Below, in pieces: positions 63,601 to 64,000 of a stretch of 64,000 nucleotides of DNA. This stretch comes from Geobacter sp. (lineage in GTDB: Bacteria > Desulfobacterota > Desulfuromonadia > Geobacterales > Pseudopelobacteraceae). The DNA is taken from positions 1-64,000 of the forward strand of contig WKKS01000007.1 in the NCBI GenBank assembly GCA_009684515.1. Direction: 5' to 3'. Numbering within the stretch: position 1 is the first letter of the stretch; the number at the start of each line of letters is the position of its first letter. Made by a program: the position numbers and the translations under genes. The notes under the pieces were generated by a model. It worked only from the letters and a program-made list of their open reading frames with translations. It did no database searches and had not been told where the DNA came from.

Positions 63601-64000
63601 CCCAGACCTGCGGCGATGCCGGAGGGAGATCGCAGTACCAGTCGTAGAAGCTCATGGCGACACCGCCCAGCAGCTGCAGGAAGCGGGTGCCGGCGGCATA
63701 GCTGATCATCGACATGGCCGGGATCGGCGAGAATCCGATCACCCGGTCAGGGCCGTGCTTCTTGGCCGTATAAAGCGTGGAGGCCGCAATCAGCTCGGTC
63801 GCCTCTTCCCAACTTGCGCGCCGGAAGCCCCCCATGCCGCGCTTGCCGGTATAGCTCTCGCGTGCTGCGGGGTTCTCGACGATGCTTTTCCAGGCCTCGA
63901 CCGGATCAGTATGGGTGGCGCGGGCTTGGCGCCACAGGTCAATCAGCACGCCGCGCATATAGGGATGCTTGACTCGCAGCGGGCTGTAGAGGTACCAGGA
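60677..64000 (-). CDS. narG: Respiratory nitrate reductase alpha subunit, N-terminus outside window
   Basis: The frame runs to the window edge (SWYLYSPLRVKHPY in the last 42 bases), so only the first about 90 residues, with the [4Fe-4S] ligands, are missing. Mo-bis-MGD binding and the Asp ligand are in FYDWYCDLPPASPQVWGE. IPAMSMISYAAGTR, NVPMTRTPDAHFLTEARYRG and MLTLSRGGPVVWLNHEDA also match NarG. It reduces nitrate to nitrite in the cytoplasm with electrons from NarH. It is the first gene of narGHJI-narK-narK. Confidence 0.97.
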   Translation of the reverse strand, partial: SWYLYSPLRVKHPYMRGVLIDLWRQARATHTDPVEAWKSIVENPAARESYTGKRGMGGFRRASWEEATELIAASTLYTAKKHGPDRVIGFSPIPAMSMISYAAGTRFLQLLGGVAMSFYDWYCDLPPASPQVWGEQTDVNESADWYNASYIVLCGSNVPMTRTPDAHFLTEARYRGTKVVVMSPDYSMASKFADAWLPVEQGHDGAFWMAVNHVILTEFYANRQVPFFDEYVRKYTDLPFLVKLTVKDGVLRQGEFLRASELERASDIEHADWTLCVGDSAGNVRIPHGSIGSRYAKQEGNWNLDMVDLVDGKDIDCSLTFIGQDTSAVRFTFEADGEVIRDVPVRRVMTKDGEVTVATVFDLLMAQFGVSRGLSGDYPKNYEDDKPFTPKWQEKYTGIAAESLINIAREWALNGEQSGGRNMIIVGAGINHWYHNDLIYRAAITALILTGSVGRNGAGLAHYVGQEKVVPLAPWTSVAMAQDWTKASRLQNTPSFWYMHSDQWRYDRNFVDYFKPETGENMPMHTADFNAKAVRLGWLPFSPHFNESPVRLMEQAKAAGATTDDDVRAWLIKRLKSGETRFAIEDPDGEGNSPKVWFIWRGNAISSSAKGHEFFLKHVIGAPNSSFTAREAAKGQVKDIVWHEKAPAGKMELVVDLNFRMDTSTLYSDIVLPAATWYEKSDLNTTDMHSFVNCMDAAVDPAWESRSDWNIFAGIAKKVSELAPLHFPVPFKDIIAAPLLHDTPGEIAQRSVKDWKLGECEPIPGKTMPNLPIVERDYINLYNRFMSLGPGIGHLHAHGVSWDAEDVHEKLLKTMPTRSWNDKTYIDMEDVRNVADVLMAFAPETNGELAHRAYQNLEKRVGKPLAQISEGDRNFRMTWEEITQKPRRFISTPVWSGLVSENRPYAPYTLNVEHGVPWRTLSGRQSLYLDHPYYGEFHEGLPTFKGKLNPAMMDETEGETGLILNFLTPHGKWSIHSTYSDNLRMLTLSRGGPVVWLNHEDAASAGIEDNEAIEVFNANGVVVSRAVVSSRIPRGAAIMYHAPERTLNVKKSRKSGKRGGVHNSLSRIRLKPTLMLGGYAQFSYYFNYWGPTGVNRDSYVVVRKLRG

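Overview
The window looks like the chromosome of a member of the Geobacterales (Desulfuromonadota, Geobacter/Trichlorobacter-like). Supporting signs are multihaem cytochrome genes, a chemoreceptor with a c-type haem motif in its sensor domain, acetate-type symporter genes, an ovothiol synthase and moderate GC content. This is inference from gene content; no 16S rRNA gene or other taxonomic marker is present. I saw no tRNA, rRNA or CRISPR.

Layout. 1-5.8 kb (minus strand): a regulator (XRE + cupin), a two-subunit biotin-dependent acyl-CoA carboxylase and the start of sucC, which reads as a propionyl-CoA to succinyl-CoA module. 5.9-33 kb: mostly housekeeping and stress genes: hsp20, recO, mutS2, ovoA, a DUF481 outer-membrane protein, mscL, beta carbonic anhydrase, an FKBP isomerase with an odd Cys/Asp-rich loop, a DEAD-box helicase with a hairpin-rich leader, folD, a parvulin, an srkA-like kinase, a haem-containing chemoreceptor, a radical SAM protein, uvsE, a TPR protein, an acetate symporter pair with an IclR regulator, and a polysaccharide deacetylase.

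33-35.2 kb: an octahaem nitrite reductase (fourth haem CxxCK, Tyr-x-Cys pair) behind a small ferredoxin gene. 35.6-43.7 kb (plus strand): a compact block encoding both subunits of an ATP-citrate-lyase-like enzyme (large subunit about 300 residues over length), a CBS-domain protein and a fumarate reductase/succinate dehydrogenase of the A-B-HdrB (type E) form. These are signature enzymes of a reductive TCA cycle.

43.7-49.4 kb: an accessory island. It holds a P-loop kinase-like gene, two toxin-antitoxin pairs, copies of a repeat resembling those linked to REP-associated (RAYT) transposases, and five small genes on the minus strand separated by integron attC-like sites. No integrase gene is present, so it looks like a cassette cluster lacking an integrase (CALIN). 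One cassette encodes an Abi-alpha-like protein.

49.5-64 kb (minus strand): a nitrate respiration locus, narG (cut by the window end)-narH-narJ-narI-narK-narK, then a PAS protein, a [Fe-S]/flavoprotein pair, a NIT-domain (nitrate-sensing) receptor cut short by a palindromic repeat, and a sigma-54 activator with a PAS domain. With the octahaem reductase, the window encodes a route from nitrate to nitrite and probably on to ammonium, next to what may be a CO2-fixing or reversible TCA module.
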